Source: Nocardioides sp. (GTDB taxonomy: Bacteria; Actinomycetota; Actinomycetes; Propionibacteriales; Nocardioidaceae). Taken from it: DNA of 64,000 nt. The stretch spans positions 70,367 to 134,366 of the forward strand of contig NZ_JASLGR010000059.1 in the NCBI RefSeq assembly GCF_030150155.1, read 5' to 3'. Under the pieces are notes generated by a model. The model had not been told where the DNA came from, searched no databases, and worked only from the letters and a program-made list of their open reading frames with translations. Shown here in pieces: positions 7,195-15,900 of the stretch (position 1 is the first letter of the stretch; every line of letters begins with the position of its first letter). The position numbers and the translations under genes were made by a program.

Positions 7195-8427
7195 GTGCCG
7201 AAGTACTTCGCCGTAGCGCTCGGCATCCTCACCGCCATCGGTGGTTTCGTCGACATCGGCGACCTGGTCACCAACGCCCAGGTCGGCAGTCGTTTCGGGA
7301 TGTCCTTGAGCTGGGTGGTCGTCATCGGCGTCCTCGGGATCTGCGTTTTTGCCGAGATGTCGGGGCGGGTTGCGGCTGTCAGTGGTCGCGCTTCGTTCGA
7401 CATCATCCGCGAGCGCCTCGGGCCGCGGGTCGCACTGGTCAACCTGATCGGCTCGATGGGGGTGACGCTCCTGACCTTCATCGCGGAGATCGGAGGGGTG
7501 GCCCTCTCTCTCGAGCTCGTCACGTCCGTACACGAAATGCTCGTCGTTCCGTTCATCGGCCTCCTGGTCTGGGCGGTGCTGTGGCGCGCACGCTTCTCGA
7601 TCTTGGAGAACGTCCTGGGCCTGCTGGGGCTGGCCCTGCTGGTTTTCACCGTGGCGTTGTGGGCGCTTGGTCCCGATTGGGGTTCCCTCCTCCATCAGGC
7701 GGCGTCGGTCGGCAAGCCCGCCGACGAGTCCTGGGTGACCTGGACGTACTACGCCGTCGCCCTGTTCGGGGCCGCGATGACGCCCTACGAGGTCTTCTTC
7801 TTCTCCTCCGGCGGAGTGGAAGACGGCTGGAGCGCGAAGGACATCGGAGTGATGCGTGCCAACGTATTCATCGGCTTTCCGCTCGGGGGCATGATCTCGC
7901 TCTCGATCGCCGCCACGGCCTGGCTAGCACTGGGGCCGGCGCAGATCACCGTCACCAACCTCGGCCAGGTCGCTCTGCCGATCGTGGTCGCCCTGGGCAA
8001 GATCGGCTTGGCGCTGGCCATCGTCGGGTTCGTTGCTGCAACGTTCGGCGCTGCCTGCGAGACCGGTCTGTCAGCCGGCTACTCGATCGCCCAGTACTTC
8101 GGCTGGCAGTGGGGAAAGTACGTCCGGGTGGAGCGAGCAGCGCAGTTCCATCTGGTCATCATCCTCGCCACGCTCGTCGCCGTCGGCGTGCTCGTCACCG
8201 GCATCGATCCCGTGATGGTGACGGAGATCTCGGTGGTCTTCTCTGCTGTCGCGCTACCGCTGACCTACTTCCCGATCCTCGTCATCGCCAACGACCCCGA
8301 CTACATGGGGCCGCACGTCAATGGGCGGCTGGCGAATGGAATCGGCTCGGTCTACCTCGCCCTGGTGATGGTCGCGGCCCTCGCCGCGATCCCGCTGATG
8401 ATCCTGACCGGCATGGGCACCGCCTGA
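7195..8427 (+). CDS. NRAMP-related divalent cation transporter with altered metal site
   Basis: 410 residues, about 11 hydrophobic helices, NRAMP (SLC11) fold. The TM1 motif that is DPGN in NRAMP reads Asp20-Ile-Gly-Asp23, followed by LVTNAQVGSRFG; the TM6 motif MPHN reads Thr196-Pro-Tyr-Glu199, in a segment ending FFFSSGG. Loss of the soft methionine ligand and gain of acidic residues is what has been described for NRAMP-related magnesium transporters, so Mg2+ or another hard cation is more likely than Mn2+/Fe2+. GTG 7195 is preferred: the AGGGAG site is 4-6 bases upstream, whereas GTG 7189 abuts it. It is coupled to the lipoprotein and ends 0 bases from the convergent PRC-barrel gene. Confidence 0.8.
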   Translation: MPKYFAVALGILTAIGGFVDIGDLVTNAQVGSRFGMSLSWVVVIGVLGICVFAEMSGRVAAVSGRASFDIIRERLGPRVALVNLIGSMGVTLLTFIAEIGGVALSLELVTSVHEMLVVPFIGLLVWAVLWRARFSILENVLGLLGLALLVFTVALWALGPDWGSLLHQAASVGKPADESWVTWTYYAVALFGAAMTPYEVFFFSSGGVEDGWSAKDIGVMRANVFIGFPLGGMISLSIAATAWLALGPAQITVTNLGQVALPIVVALGKIGLALAIVGFVAATFGAACETGLSAGYSIAQYFGWQWGKYVRVERAAQFHLVIILATLVAVGVLVTGIDPVMVTEISVVFSAVALPLTYFPILVIANDPDYMGPHVNGRLANGIGSVYLALVMVAALAAIPLMILTGMGTA

Positions 8428-9078
8428 TCAGCCGAGCGGAGTGACGGGACCCGGAGGGTCATCGGCGATGATCCGCCGGGCGCCCCAGTCCACGGCGCAG
8501 ACGGCCTGGATCGGCAGTTCACCCGAATGACGCATCAGCCACCGCACCGATCCACGGAGCCAGGCCGGCCCCATCGACTCACGCCGCTCGTACCCGAGGA
8601 AGGCACCCGGCCGTGCCCTACCGATCAGCAGGCCGGTCACCTCCAGAGCGTTCAGCGTGGTCGGGCGGAGACGGACATCGAGGACCTTGCCGCAGGACTC
8701 GCCGCGCCACCGCACCTCAGCGCCGATCAGCTCGGCCAGCCGATGACGCCCCGGAGCACTACCGTCTGGCCCCTCGTCCTTCAGCACCGCCTCCCGCGAG
8801 ACCCGCAGGTGCACGGCGCTGCCAACGGACGTGACGAGATCGAAACCGATCCGCCACGGGCGGTCTCGCCCTTCCTGCTGGATGCCCAATTGGTGCCACA
8901 CCGCGAGGATCCGCCGACCGCCCCGACCGGCGTAGCGCGGCAGGAGCGCGGCGGGACCGACAAGAATGCCAGTGACCTCCCAGCCATCGTCGGCCGTCCG
9001 CATCACTTCGAGGTCGTCGACCTTGCAGACAAGGAGTCCGTCGCGGTCGACCACCTGACGATCGAGTAGGTGCAGCAT
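8428..9078 (-). CDS. Tandem PRC-barrel domain protein
   Basis: 216 residues from ATG 9078. Two similar beta-rich units can be seen: residues 1-55 (LLDRQVVDRDGLLVCKVDDLEV with a VTGILVG strand) and about 117-165 (LAELIGAEVRWRGESCGKVLDVRLR, then LEVTGLLIG). Each has the PRC-barrel plan of a turn followed by G-K-V-x-D-V. Such barrels act as adapters in electron transfer, RNA processing (RimM) and the cytoplasmic parts of Mg2+ transport systems. Its stop is immediately next to that of the NRAMP-related transporter (convergent), so a link to metal handling is possible but inferred. GTG 9108 is an alternative start. The upstream frame to 9645 crosses pseudogene debris and is not used. Confidence 0.65.
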   Translation of the reverse strand: MLHLLDRQVVDRDGLLVCKVDDLEVMRTADDGWEVTGILVGPAALLPRYAGRGGRRILAVWHQLGIQQEGRDRPWRIGFDLVTSVGSAVHLRVSREAVLKDEGPDGSAPGRHRLAELIGAEVRWRGESCGKVLDVRLRPTTLNALEVTGLLIGRARPGAFLGYERRESMGPAWLRGSVRWLMRHSGELPIQAVCAVDWGARRIIADDPPGPVTPLG

Positions 9079-9163
9079 GGCGTCCAGGCGCCGCGGACGT
9101 GGTTTCACCGCTGCGGAGTACCCTCTCGACCCGGTCCTATGCACCGGTCCTTGGCCTGAGCCC

Positions 9164-9422
9164 TCAGACCGTGGTGACCCGCTTGTCGGCGGGGTCGACC
9201 TCGCGTCGGACCAGGCCCTTGTCGACGAGGGCCGAGACGTTCGCTGATCTGGGTGGTCGAGCTGCCGGGTGCGGAGTCGACGTACTGCAGGACCAGGCCG
9301 TCGTTGTTGCGCAGCGGCACGATCTCGGGGTCCGACAGGGCGGCGAGGTGGGCGTGGCGCGAGATCATCCGGGCCCGCTGGACGAGCGCCCCCAGCTGCG
9401 CCGTCTGCTCGTCGTGACCCGA
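9164..9422 (-). pseudogene. MarR-family regulator fragment, frameshifted and truncated
   Basis: Leftward translation from about 9422 gives HDEQTAQLGALVQRARM and then the MarR core DPEIVPLRNNDGLVLQYVD and SSTTQISER. At about 9239 the frame breaks; the next frame continues the wing of the winged helix as VSALVDKGLVRREVDP then ADKRVTTV and meets a stop at 9164. The recognition-helix piece between QISER and VSALVDKGL is missing and the C-terminal dimerisation helices are absent. So the gene has an internal deletion plus a 3' truncation and cannot make a working repressor. Confidence 0.7.
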
Positions 9423-9602
9423 TGACCTCGGCAACGCCACCGCCCTGGCCCTGGACGCCGCACCGGGGCGCGGCGGCAGTGCGTCGGCGTGGTGTCGGCG
9501 ACCGTCGGCGTGGGCGGTGAGCACACCGCCGTACCGCTGGCGCTGACGATGCTGGTCGGAGCGCTCGCCGCGATGGTCGCCTTCCGCGCCTCGCGGGACT
9601 AG
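9421..9602 (+). pseudogene. C-terminal remnant of a Bcr/CflA-type MFS efflux transporter
   Basis: On the + strand, frame from 9421 reads DDLGNATALALDAAPGRGGSASA, the loop-TM11 region of Bcr/CflA drug efflux proteins. After a frameshift near 9485 the sequence resumes as a TM11 to C-terminal piece, VPLALTMLVGALAAMVAF, then RASRD and a stop at 9600-9602. The first ten helices are missing. The remnant abuts the MarR fragment head to head, the usual layout of an efflux pump and its repressor, so both are probably relics of one locus. Confidence 0.65.
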
Positions 9603-10132
9603 GCGCCCAGCGGCTTGCGCAGCACGGCCATCTGCAGGTCGTCACGCTTCGGCGTGCCGAACCGCTCGTCGCCGTACGGGAAGGGTGCCGTCTCGCCGGT
9701 GCGACGGTAGCCGCGCCGCTCGTAGAACGCGATCAGCTCAGCCCGTACGTCGATCACGGTCATCTCGATCTCGGTGCTGTCCCACTCCTGGGCCACCCGT
9801 CGCTCGGCTGCGGCCATGATCTGCTTGCCCAGGCCGCTGCCCTGCTCGGTCGGCGCGACGGCGAACATGCCGAGGTAGGCGCGACCGGGCGCGCCCGCGA
9901 CGGCCTGGAGGTGGACGCAGCCGACCAGGCGCCCCTCGCGCTCGGCGAGCAGGATCAGGCTGCGCTCGGCCTCGAGGTCGGCCCGGATCAGGTCGGCGTC
10001 GACCCGGCTGCCGTCGAGCAGGTCCGCCTCGGTGGTCCATCCGGCACGGCTGCTGTCACCCCGGTAGGCCGAGGTGACCAGGGCCACCAGAGCAGGAACG
10101 TCGTCCTCGACAGCATCACGCATCACCAGCAC
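9599..10132 (-). CDS. GNAT family N-acetyltransferase
   Basis: 177 residues with the GNAT fold: an N-terminal MRDAVEDDVPAL strand-helix, a central EREGRLVGCVHL strand pair, then motif A with YLGMFAVAPTEQGSGLGKQIMAAAERR (acetyl-CoA pyrophosphate loop Q-G-x-G-L-G), and the late motif LIAFYERRGYRRTGE. It transfers an acetyl group from acetyl-CoA to an unknown amine. The GTG at 10132 keeps the first strand whole; ATG 10123 is an alternative. It stands alone, between the pseudogene scar and csbD, with its stop overlapping the MFS relic's stop by 3 bases. Confidence 0.85.
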   Translation of the reverse strand: MLVMRDAVEDDVPALVALVTSAYRGDSSRAGWTTEADLLDGSRVDADLIRADLEAERSLILLAEREGRLVGCVHLQAVAGAPGRAYLGMFAVAPTEQGSGLGKQIMAAAERRVAQEWDSTEIEMTVIDVRAELIAFYERRGYRRTGETAPFPYGDERFGTPKRDDLQMAVLRKPLGA

Positions 10133-10175
10133 GACGCCACCGTAGCGGGCCTCGCCCGAGGTCGAGCGGGCCCGG

Positions 10176-10367
10176 TCAGAGGAGCTTGTCGATCCCCTCG
10201 GTGACCTTGTCCTTGACCGACTCGGCCTTGTCCTTGAGCGAGGCCTTCGCCTGGTCGGCCTTGCCCTCGTTCTTCAGCCGGTCGTTGTCGGTGGCCGCTC
10301 CGAGCGCCTCCTTGGCGCGACCCTTGAGGTCCTGTCCCTTGTTCTCGAGCTTGTCATCGGCGCCCAT
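10176..10367 (-). CDS. CsbD-family stress-response protein
   Basis: 63 residues, all helical and highly charged: MGADDKLENKGQDLKGRAKE, then repeated K/E/D/A blocks with KADQAKASLKDKAE. This is the CsbD pattern (named for a SigB-controlled Bacillus protein; role unknown, often induced by osmotic or phosphate stress). ATG 10367 has AAGGGAG 6 bases upstream; a longer open frame to 10646 runs through unlike sequence and is not used. A weak SigA-like site (TTGACC, 17-base gap, TGTGCT) lies at 10451-10423 on the same strand. Confidence 0.85.
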   Translation of the reverse strand: MGADDKLENKGQDLKGRAKEALGAATDNDRLKNEGKADQAKASLKDKAESVKDKVTEGIDKLL

Positions 10368-10560
10368 GGTGAGCTCCCTTCCGTCGGCGGAGGTCCCTCC
10401 GCAGTTTCGAATGAACCCCTCCAGCACAACCCGGCCGGCACCACAGGTCAAGGGCGTCACGGGCCTGCAGTCGTTCTGTTGACGAATGTTCAGGCGACTG
10501 TCAGGGAGGCCAGGTGACCCTGCTCTCCGCCCACACTGTGAGATCGGGCATGATTCCCCT

Positions 10561-12084
10561 ATGAGCCGCGAGCACCTCTCGGACCGGATTGTCGACCCTG
10601 AGCTGGCCGGACGTCTCATGACTGCGGCCGAGGCCGTGACCCACATTCGTCACGGGGACGCGCTCGGGATGAGTGGGTTCACCGGCGCTGGCTACCCGAA
10701 GGCGATCCCCACCGCGCTGGCCGAACGGGCCGAGGCGGCCCACGCCCGCGGCGAGGAGTTCCGGGTCCAGGTCTGGACCGGTGCCTCCACCGCACCCGAG
10801 ATGGACGGCGTCCTGGCGAAGGCGCACGCGATGAGCAAGCGGATGCCGTTCCAGTCCGACCCCGCCCTGCGGGCCGGGATCAACTCCGGCGAGATCGAGT
10901 ACGTCGACGTCCACCTCAGCCACGCCGCCCAGCAGGTCTGGGCGGGCTTCTACGGCAAGCTCGACGTCGCCGTGGTCGAGGTCGCCGCGATCCTGCCCAA
11001 CGGCCTGCTGGTGCCGGGCAGCTCGGTGGGCAACAACAAGACCTGGCTAGAGGAGGCCGACCGGGTCATCCTCGAGCTCAACACCTGGCAGCCCCGCGAG
11101 CTGGAGGGGTTCCACGACGTCTACTACGGCACCCGGCTGCCCCCGCACCGCGCGCCGATCCAGCTGACCTCACCGCTGCAGCGCATCGGCGACCCCTACC
11201 TGCGGGTCGACCCGGCCAAGGTGGTCGCGATCGTGGAGACCCGCGCCCCGGACCGCAACAGCCCGCTGTCCCCGCTGGACGACAACTCGATCGCGATGGC
11301 CGACCTGCTGGTCGACTTCCTGCGCCACGAGGTCCGCCACGACCGGCTGCCCGCCGAGCTGCTGCCGATCCAGTCAGGGGTCGGCAACGTGCCCAACGCC
11401 GTGATGGCGGGGCTGCTCGACAGCGAGTTCGAGCACCTGACGGCGTACACCGAGACGATCCAGGACGGACTGCTCGACCTGCTCGACGCCGGCAAGCTGA
11501 TCGGGGTCTCGGCGACCTCCTTCGGGCTGACCGCCGAGGGCGCGCAGCGGTTCAACGACAACGTGACGTCGTACAAGGGCAGGATCCTGCTGCGCAGCCA
11601 GGAGATCTCGAACCATCCCGAGGTCGTACGCCGACTCGGCATCATCGCGATCAACGGGATGATCGAGGCCGACATCTACGGCAACGTGAACTCCACCCAC
11701 GTCTCCGGCTCGGCGATCATGAACGGCATCGGCGGCTCCGGCGACTTCGCCCGCAACGCCTACCTGAACTTCTTCGTCTCACCCTCGACGGCGAAGAACG
11801 GCGCGATCTCCTCGATCGTGCCGTTCGCCAGCCACATCGACCACACCGAGCACGACGTCCAGGTGCTGATCACCGAGCAGGGCCTGGCCGACCTGCGCGG
11901 TCTCTCGCCGCGGGCCCGCGCCGCCCGGATCATCGACAACTGCGCGCACCCCGACTTCCGGGAGCGGCTGCACGACTACGTGGCGCGCGCCGAGGCGACG
12001 TACCCGAACGCCCGTCACACCCCGCACCTGCTGGGCGAGGCGTTCAGCTGGCACCTGAACTACCTCAACGACGGCCAGATGTGA
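10561..12084 (+). CDS. Acetyl-CoA hydrolase / succinyl-CoA:acetate CoA-transferase family
   Basis: 507 residues, both halves of the class I CoA-transferase fold in one chain. Recognisable parts are GMSGFTGAGYPKAIP near residues 40-54, the oxyanion-loop PGSSVGNNK near 154, the middle domain QSGVGNVPNAVMAGL near 276, and the late GGSGDFARNAYLNFF and LTEQGLADLRGLSP-like ITEQGLADLRGLSPRAR. The family (Ach1/Cat1/AarC) moves CoA between acetate and succinate or recycles acetyl-CoA, protecting from acid and adjusting the acetate pool. ATG 10561 is used rather than 10486, because the upstream codons look non-coding. The gene is monocistronic and converges on a methyltransferase. The exact CoA donor and acceptor cannot be told. 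Confidence 0.88.
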   Translation: MSREHLSDRIVDPELAGRLMTAAEAVTHIRHGDALGMSGFTGAGYPKAIPTALAERAEAAHARGEEFRVQVWTGASTAPEMDGVLAKAHAMSKRMPFQSDPALRAGINSGEIEYVDVHLSHAAQQVWAGFYGKLDVAVVEVAAILPNGLLVPGSSVGNNKTWLEEADRVILELNTWQPRELEGFHDVYYGTRLPPHRAPIQLTSPLQRIGDPYLRVDPAKVVAIVETRAPDRNSPLSPLDDNSIAMADLLVDFLRHEVRHDRLPAELLPIQSGVGNVPNAVMAGLLDSEFEHLTAYTETIQDGLLDLLDAGKLIGVSATSFGLTAEGAQRFNDNVTSYKGRILLRSQEISNHPEVVRRLGIIAINGMIEADIYGNVNSTHVSGSAIMNGIGGSGDFARNAYLNFFVSPSTAKNGAISSIVPFASHIDHTEHDVQVLITEQGLADLRGLSPRARAARIIDNCAHPDFRERLHDYVARAEATYPNARHTPHLLGEAFSWHLNYLNDGQM

Positions 12085-12093
12085 CGTCGGCGC

Positions 12094-12909
12094 TCAGTGC
12101 CGGGCACGGACGTCGAGCCAGCTGGTCGCCGAGGTGAAGGTGCCCGTACCGAACCGGGCACTGAGCGCGTCGGCCACCGCCGCGGTGGCCTGGTCCAGGT
12201 CGAGGTGCGCGTCGGCCTCGATCTGCTGACGCAGCGGCGTTCCCTGGCAGTACGCCGTCGCCGCATCGCTCGCCGTCGTGGTGCAGGTCCCCGAGACGGT
12301 GGTGATGGAGACGATCGGCAGGCCGGCCCGCTCCAGGTCCATCCTGATCCGGTCGGGGTCGCTGTAGCCGTGCGGTGTCCGTTCCAGGAAGTCGAACGCG
12401 CCCCCGGGTGAGAGCTCGCGCAGGGTCGCGGTCACAGCGGCGGCCAGGTCGTTGCGCTCGATGCTGTCCCACACCCCGAAGAAGAACGAGCGCCCCGGCC
12501 GCAGCACCCGGGCGGCCTCGGCGAAGCCGCGCACCCGGTCGGGGAAGAACATCGCCCCGAACTGGCAGACCACCGCATCGAACTCGGCGTCGGGGAACGG
12601 CAGGTCCAGGGCGTCGGCGCGCCGCCAGCGCACCCCGTCGGCGCGGCCCTGACGGCGGGCCGCCTCGTCCAGCATCGCCTGGCTGATGTCGGTGGCGGTG
12701 ATGTCGGCTCCCCGGCACATCCCCCGCAGCGCCCGGGTCAGCACGCCGGTGCCGGCTGCGGTCTCCAGCACCGCCGCGGGTTGGGCGTCGGCGACCTCGT
12801 GCGCCATCCGACGGGCGGGCTCGGCGAAGATCATCGGCACCAGCAGCCGTTCGTACAGCGCTGGGATCGATCCGGCGAACTGGTGGTCGTGGGGCTCCGA
12901 GAGTGCCAT
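12094..12909 (-). CDS. Class I SAM-dependent methyltransferase (UbiE/Methyltransf_11-like)
   Basis: 271 residues from ATG 12909. Motif I is AVLETAAGTGVLTRAL (about residues 46-61), followed by ITATDISQAMLDEA (the Asp that holds the SAM ribose), a DALDLPFPDAEFDAVVCQFG motif II/III stretch, and RVLRPGRSFFF at the end of the Rossmann core. This pattern is that of small-molecule methyltransferases of the UbiE class. The substrate is unknown and the neighbours (CoA-transferase, lhr) give no clue. Longer open frames upstream overlap the lhr promoter region and are not used. Confidence 0.85.
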   Translation of the reverse strand: MALSEPHDHQFAGSIPALYERLLVPMIFAEPARRMAHEVADAQPAAVLETAAGTGVLTRALRGMCRGADITATDISQAMLDEAARRQGRADGVRWRRADALDLPFPDAEFDAVVCQFGAMFFPDRVRGFAEAARVLRPGRSFFFGVWDSIERNDLAAAVTATLRELSPGGAFDFLERTPHGYSDPDRIRMDLERAGLPIVSITTVSGTCTTTASDAATAYCQGTPLRQQIEADAHLDLDQATAAVADALSARFGTGTFTSATSWLDVRARH

Positions 12910-12970
12910 TCGTCCACGATACGCACCGGTCCCCATGTCGCCGCTGGCGTAATGGGCCAGACTGGCCACT

Positions 12971-15900
12971 GTGCCCCCGGTGCCCGATGTGCTCGCCTCC
13001 TTCAGCGCCCCGACGCGGGCGTGGTTCGAGGCCTCCTTCGCTGCCCCCACCCCGGCCCAGGTCGGCGCCTGGGAGGCGATCGGGGCGGGCCGGCACGCCC
13101 TGGTGGTCGCACCGACCGGCTCCGGCAAGACCCTCAGCGCGTTCCTGTGGAGCCTGGACCGGCTGCTCACCACCGCCCCACCCGAGGAGGAGCGGCTGCG
13201 CTGCCGGGTGCTCTACATCTCCCCGCTCAAGGCCCTCGCCGTCGACGTTGAGCGCAACCTGCGGGCACCGTTGGCCGGGATCCGGCACACCGCCGAGCGC
13301 GAGGGCACCGCGGTGGCCGACGTACGCGTCGGGGTGCGCTCGGGTGACACCCCTGCCGGTGACCGGCGCGCCCTGACCGCCCATCCGCCCGACATCCTGA
13401 TCACCACCCCCGAGTCCCTCTTCCTGATGCTGACCTCCCAGGCCCGGGAGGCGTTGCGCGGCGTGGAGACGGTGATCCTCGACGAGGTGCACGCAGTGGC
13501 AGGATCCAAGCGCGGCGCCCACCTGGCCCTCAGCCTAGAACGCCTCGACGCACTGCTGCCCCAACCCGCCCAGCGGATCGGGCTCTCGGCGACGGTGCGC
13601 CCCACCGAGGAGGTGGCCCGCTTCCTCGGCGGGGCCGCCCCGGTCGAGATCGTCGCTCCCCCGGCGGCCAAGACCTGGGAGCTCGACGTGGTCGTCCCGG
13701 TCGAGGACATGACCGCGCCCGGCGGCCTGGAGGCCGAGGATCCCGACGCCCCCGGTCACGACCCGGTCCGCACGGCCTCGATCTGGCCGCACGTCGAGGA
13801 ACGCGTCGTCGACCTGATCCAGACCCACACCTCCACGATCGTCTTCGCCAACTCCCGGCGACTGGCCGAGCGGCTGACCGCCCGCCTCAACGAGATCGCC
13901 ACCGAACGCGCAGCGGTCGAGGACGAGGTCGTGATCGCCCGTGCCCACCACGGCTCGGTCTCCAAAGAGCAGCGCACCCAGATCGAGGACGACCTCAAGC
14001 GCGGCCGGCTCCCCGCCGTGGTCGCGACCAGCAGCCTAGAGCTCGGCATCGACATGGGCGCCGTCGACCTGGTCGTCCAGATCGAGTCCCCGCCGAGCGT
14101 GGCCAGCGCACTGCAACGCGTCGGGCGTGCGGGCCACCAGGTCGGCGAGGTCTCCCACGGCGTGCTGTTCCCCAAGCACCGCGGCGACCTGGCCCAGACC
14201 GCTGTCGTGGTGGCCCGGATGCGCACAGGGGCGATCGAGTCACTCGCGGTGCCGGCCAACCCGCTCGACGTGCTGGCCCAGCAGATCGTGGCGATCACCG
14301 CCCTGGAGACCTGGGAGGTCGAGGAGCTCTACGACCTGGTGCGGCGCTCGGCACCGTTCTCGAACCTGCCGCGCTCGGCGTACGACGCCACCCTCGACCT
14401 CCTCAGTGGGCTCTACCCCTCCGACGAGTTCGCCGAGCTGCGACCGCGGCTGGTCTACGACCGGGTCACCGGCACCCTGACCGGGCGGCCCGGCGCTCAG
14501 CGCCTGGCCGTCACCAGTGGCGGCACCATCCCCGACCGCGGCATGTTCGGTGTCTTCCTGGTCGGCGAGGGGCAGGGTCGCCGGGTCGGCGAGCTGGACG
14601 AGGAGATGGTCTACGAGTCCCGGGTCGGCGACATCTTCGCCCTCGGTGCGACCAGCTGGCGGATCCAGGAGATCACCGCCGACCGGGTGCTGGTCACGCC
14701 GGCCCCCGGAGTCCCCGGACGGCTGCCGTTCTGGAAGGGCGACAGCCTGGGGCGTCCGGTCGAACTCGGTGAGGCGATCGGTGCATTCACCCGCGACCTG
14801 GTCGCCCTGCCCGAGGCCGAGGCCCTCAGCCGTGCCCGTGACGACGGCCTGGACGCCTGGGCCGCCGACAACCTGCTCGCCTACCTGCACGAGCAGGCCG
14901 AGGCGACCCGGGTGCTGCCCAGCGACACCCAGATCGTGCTGGAGCGCTTCCGCGACGAGCTCGGTGACTGGCGGCTGGTGCTGCACTCGCCCTACGGGAT
15001 GCCGGTGCACGCCCCGTGGGCGCTGGCGATCAGCGCCCGGCTGCGCGAGCGCTACGGGATCGAGGCCCCGGCCGTCGCTGCCGACGACGGCATCGTGATC
15101 CGCTTCCCCGACACCGATGCCGAGCCGCCCTCAGCCGAGATCGTCGTCTTCGACCCCGATGAGCTGGCCGCCCTGGTAACCGCCGAGGTCGGTGGCTCGG
15201 CACTGTTCGCATCGCGGTTCCGCGAGTGCGCGGCACGGGCGCTGCTGCTGCCGCGGCGTGATCCCGGCCGTCGCTCGCCGCTGTGGCAGCAGCGACAGCG
15301 TGCCGCAGCACTGCTGGAGGTCGCCGCCCGCTACCCGACCTTCCCGATCGTGCTGGAGGCGGTCCGCGAGTGCCTGCACGACGTCTACGACCTGCCCGCG
15401 CTGCTGGGCCTGATGCGGCGCATCGAGCGCCGTGAGCTCACCCTCACCGACGTCGAGAGCGCGGCGCCGTCGCCGTACGCGCGGAGCCTGCTGTTCGGCT
15501 ACGTCGCCCAGTTCATGTACGAGGGCGACGCCCCGATCGCCGAGCGCCGGGCGGCCGCCCTGACCCTGGACCAGGGCCTGCTGGCCGAGCTGCTGGGCCG
15601 GGCCGAGCTGCGCGAGCTGCTCGATCCTGAGGTGCTGGCCGAGGTCGAGGCCGAGCTGCAACGGCTGGCACCCGGGCGCCGTGCCCGCGGCCTCGAGGGC
15701 GTCGTGGACCTGCTCCGACTGCTCGGCCCGCTCACCACCGCCGAGGTCACCGCCCGCTGTGAGGACGGCGGCGCCGTCGCCGCCTGGCTGCACGACCTGA
15801 CCGAGGCCCGGCGGGTCGTCGAGGTCCGGGTCGGCGGCGTGGACGCCTGGGCCGTGATCGAGGACGTCGCCCGGCTGCGCGACGGACTCGGCGTGCCGGT

